From the NCBI RefSeq assembly GCF_042683745.1, contig NZ_JBHUJX010000004.1, positions 6,691 to 70,690 of the forward strand: 64,000 nucleotides of DNA, read 5' to 3'. The notes beneath the pieces were generated by a model. It saw only the letters and a list, made by a program, of their open reading frames with translations. It made no database searches and had not been told where the DNA came from. Positions 61,827 to 64,000 of the stretch are shown piece after piece. Numbering within the stretch: the stretch's first letter is position 1; every line of letters starts with the position of its first letter. Source of the stretch: Pseudoneobacillus sp042683745 (lineage in GTDB: Bacteria > Bacillota > Bacilli > Bacillales > Cytobacillaceae). The translations under genes were made by a program, and so were the position numbers.

Positions 61827-63392
61827 TTACAGGATAAACGGGTTTCGTATTTCTTGTTTTAACCTTGGTACTTCTTTATCTTCTAAATTCTCTACATAGG
61901 TTGAAGAGCTAGCGAGCCTTGCACGCGCCTCTGCCCATTTACGCAAGCTAGAAATGGTCTCAGACATGGTTTTAGATAATGGACAAATTTTTGCAATAGA
62001 TAATAAAACATCCTCTGTCTTTATTTCTTCACCATTATTAAAGGCATTGAATAACGCTTCATTAATCACTTCCTCTATTTCCGCTCCGGAAAATCCAATC
62101 GATTTTTGTGCTAATTCCTCTAAATCAAAGTGATAAGGATTTCTCTTTTTATTTTTAATATGTATTTCAAAAATATTTTTCCGCTCCTCTTTAGTTGGTA
62201 AATCAACGAAAAATATTTCATCAAATCGTCCCTTACGGAGTAACTCTGGGGGTAGAAGACTTATATCGTTAGCGGTCGCAATTACAAATACTGGTTCCTT
62301 CTTTTCTTGCATCCATGTTAAAAATGTCCCAAAAACTCTAGATGTTGTTCCACCATCAGTCGAGCCTGAGCTTTGAATACCAGAAAACCCCTTTTCAATT
62401 TCATCAATCCAAAGAACACATGGGGAAATGGCCTTTGCTACATCTAGTGCTTCACGGATGTTTCTTTCTGATTCTCCGACAATGCCGCCAAAAACTTTCC
62501 CTAAGTCAAATCTTAATAGTGGGAAGTTCCAACTTTTTGCAATCGCTTTTGCTGTTAGGCTTTTTCCCGTTCCTGGAACCCCTAATAAGAGAACACCTTT
62601 TGGTAGGTTTAGCCCATATTCTCTAGCGCTTTTTGAATAGGCGTTTCCTCTTTTTTCAATCCAATCCTTTAAATTATCCAAGCCACCAATATTAGAGAGC
62701 GACAGGGATTCTTCAGGATGAAAGTATTCAAGTTGTCCACTTTTTTTAATAATGTTTTCTTTTTCCATAATAATCATTGGAATTTCATTTTCAGTTAATG
62801 CTCCATTTTTTATGGCAGCTTTTGTAAATGCACGTTCAGCTTCCATGACTGTCAATCCTAAAGCGGATTCAATTAATTTTTCAGATAGGACATAATTACT
62901 AATATTTTGCTCCTCAACTACCTTTTCAAGAATAGTGAGAATCGTGTCTTTTCTTGGTAGTTCAATCTCTATTACTTCTATTTCTTTAGCTAGTTCTTCC
63001 GGAACATATTTAACTGGTTGTGAAAGAATAATAGTCTTATTTTTCGCGGTTCTAACAATTTCTCTTAATTGACTTTTAATATCATTACTTTTTTCCATAT
63101 ATGGATGGAAATCTTCTAATATTAAAATAATACTGTCATCAGTTTTCGAGAAATATTCTAGAACATCCAATGGATCAAATTGATTTGCACAATTTGCTTG
63201 ATAACTATCCCACCCGTTATTTCCCCATTTTCTTAATCCCGTCACTCTGCTCCAGCAAATCCAATCTCTATTTAGATTTTTTGAGATCAAATGTACATAA
63301 CCATGGACCCTTTGCCACTCATAGGACACAACCTCAATTATTGTACTTCCTGATCGTATGGATAATTCGATACTTTTACTGTAATCTTCCAT
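61827..63392 (-). CDS. Ycf46-like AAA+ ATPase
   Basis: The 521-residue protein has an N-terminal regulatory half (about 1-230) and an AAA+ domain. GVPGTGKS is at 271-278 and VLWIDEIEKGF with D330/E331. The ATANDISLLPPELLRKGRFD region carries sensor and arginine-finger residues. The GGLDNLKDWIEKRG segment before it is typical of Ycf46. In cyanobacteria and plastids Ycf46 co-occurs with Ycf35 and DUF2997, both of which are encoded in this operon. GGGGTG lies 8 bases before the ATG. It heads the operon. Confidence 0.9.
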   Translation of the reverse strand: MEDYSKSIELSIRSGSTIIEVVSYEWQRVHGYVHLISKNLNRDWICWSRVTGLRKWGNNGWDSYQANCANQFDPLDVLEYFSKTDDSIILILEDFHPYMEKSNDIKSQLREIVRTAKNKTIILSQPVKYVPEELAKEIEVIEIELPRKDTILTILEKVVEEQNISNYVLSEKLIESALGLTVMEAERAFTKAAIKNGALTENEIPMIIMEKENIIKKSGQLEYFHPEESLSLSNIGGLDNLKDWIEKRGNAYSKSAREYGLNLPKGVLLLGVPGTGKSLTAKAIAKSWNFPLLRFDLGKVFGGIVGESERNIREALDVAKAISPCVLWIDEIEKGFSGIQSSGSTDGGTTSRVFGTFLTWMQEKKEPVFVIATANDISLLPPELLRKGRFDEIFFVDLPTKEERKNIFEIHIKNKKRNPYHFDLEELAQKSIGFSGAEIEEVINEALFNAFNNGEEIKTEDVLLSIAKICPLSKTMSETISSLRKWAEARARLASSSTYVENLEDKEVPRLKQEIRNPFIL

Positions 63393-63667
63393 TTTTCAAC
63401 ACCCCATTTATAAAATGATAAATTATATTTTTTTAGTATAAGAACTATAAAATTACTCCAGATTTTAAAAATAAAAGATTATATTTCGTTAAAAAATTAT
63501 GATCTAATATGTTGGAATTTTCCCTAAATTAATAGTAATAAAATATTATGCGGAACGTTGTCGAAATATGTTGAAAATTAGATTTTTCAATAAAATATTA
63601 CTATATCTTTTTCGTATAAATGACTCATAGTAATTTAAAAGAAAGAACCAAAACTGCTTTTAGATAA
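63393..63667. other. Upstream region of the seven-gene operon
   Basis: A/T-rich DNA with no gene. A TATAAT on the minus strand (63422-63427) is a candidate -10, but no convincing -35 accompanies it. GTTGTCGAAA near 63555-63565 is one base from a 0A box. Confidence 0.4.
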
Positions 63668-63719
63668 AAAGAGACTCAGGCACTGTAAAATAGAATTCCT
63701 ACAATGGCTGAGTCTCTTT
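63668..63719. terminator. Bidirectional terminator near the right edge
   Basis: A perfect 12-bp stem AAAGAGACTCAG/CTGAGTCTCTTT (63668-63679 with 63708-63719) with a 28-base loop. T-rich tails are seen on the minus strand (TTTTTATC) and, weaker, the plus strand. It would end a minus-strand gene coming from the right. Confidence 0.7.
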
Positions 63720-63781
63720 GTTTTAATGTTTTAATGTAAATCTAGTATTGGTGGGTTCCAAAGAAGAAAAACAATTATTTC

Positions 63782-63871
63782 CTACTCTAACCGAATAAGG
63801 TTACTTAGTTTAGAAAGCGGTGACAAATCTGTAATGTTTTTATCTTTAAGAAATAGTATTTCCAAGTCTTT
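63782..63871 (-). pseudogene. Remnant of a leucine-rich-repeat protein
   Basis: The minus-strand frame reads LEILFLKDKNITDLSPLSKL and stops at 63782. It is one clear internalin-type LRR unit. No start or upstream repeats remain in frame, so it is a decayed fragment. Confidence 0.45.
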
Positions 63872-64000
63872 TTAAGTTTTTGAATGTTTTTGGCAAGTAG
63901 GAAATGCTTTAAATGGCAATTAAAAATGTAAGACTTGCCAACTCCCATAAATTATCTGTTTTGTAAAATTGAATCCTTCATTCGATGACTTGGCCCATTA

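Noticed and set aside
1..64000. CRISPR array, tRNA or rRNA genes
   Set aside because: No regularly spaced direct repeats with unique spacers, and no tRNA- or rRNA-like sequence seen.

Overview
This 64-kb window is chromosomal DNA from a low-GC, endospore-forming Bacillaceae-type Firmicute. The evidence is A/T-rich coding sequence, strong GGAGG-type ribosome binding sites (several with TTG or GTG starts), U-tailed Rho-independent terminators, Spo0A-box-like sites, a CadC/CadA pair, a MoxR/DUF58/transglutaminase trio and a Gram-positive Tad pilus locus. No rRNA, tRNA or CRISPR array was seen. I cannot name the species.

Left block (1-20.3 kb, all minus strand). MoxR, DUF58 and a transglutaminase-like membrane protein (cut by the window edge) form a tight operon. 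Beside it lies a large Tad/Flp pilus locus: cpaB, tadZ, tadA, tadB, tadC, a Flp-like pilin, a vWA lipoprotein, a collagen-like secreted protein, several membrane proteins, a TadE pseudopilin, a TadG-like protein, a secreted class-3-lipase-like protein and two more exported or membrane proteins. The lipase and the collagen-like protein share an N-terminal ITPGK-type repeat. A structured, GC-richer dispersed repeat sits inside the locus.

Middle block (20.3-41 kb). This holds small ORFs with Spo0A-box-like sites upstream, a nucleotidyltransferase, a GH25 lysozyme, a PLP decarboxylase, a chemoreceptor operon, VanX-like, CopC/CopD and CadC/CadA genes, and several remnants. Three class-I c-di-GMP riboswitches lie here. 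They precede the PLP decarboxylase, a STAS-like/GNAT-like/chemoreceptor operon and a stand-alone CheY-like protein. The cadA frame has a TGA exactly at the first Cys codon of its metal-binding CxxC. Two phage-type replication genes end the block.

Right block (41.8-64 kb) is accessory DNA. Three diverged copies of a 0.2-0.3-kb repeat, centred near 41.92, 44.43 and 50.11 kb, bracket two cargo segments: an AraC regulator plus membrane protein, and an FGase-like/FolC-like/ATP-grasp gene set with an XRE regulator. The repeat core resembles the 3' end of groEL, so these may be attachment-site scars. To the right is a 10-kb, seven-gene minus-strand operon: Ycf46-like AAA+ ATPase, large UPF1-like SF1 helicase, an unknown 547-aa protein, a PLD-like coiled-coil protein, DUF2997, Ycf35/DUF1257 and an NrdG-like radical-SAM protein. 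It is followed by a separate two-gene unit with an odd class-II-like ribonucleotide reductase and a thymidylate-kinase-like protein. This nine-gene set is the best candidate for an undescribed system, plausibly nucleotide- or nucleic-acid-directed defence.
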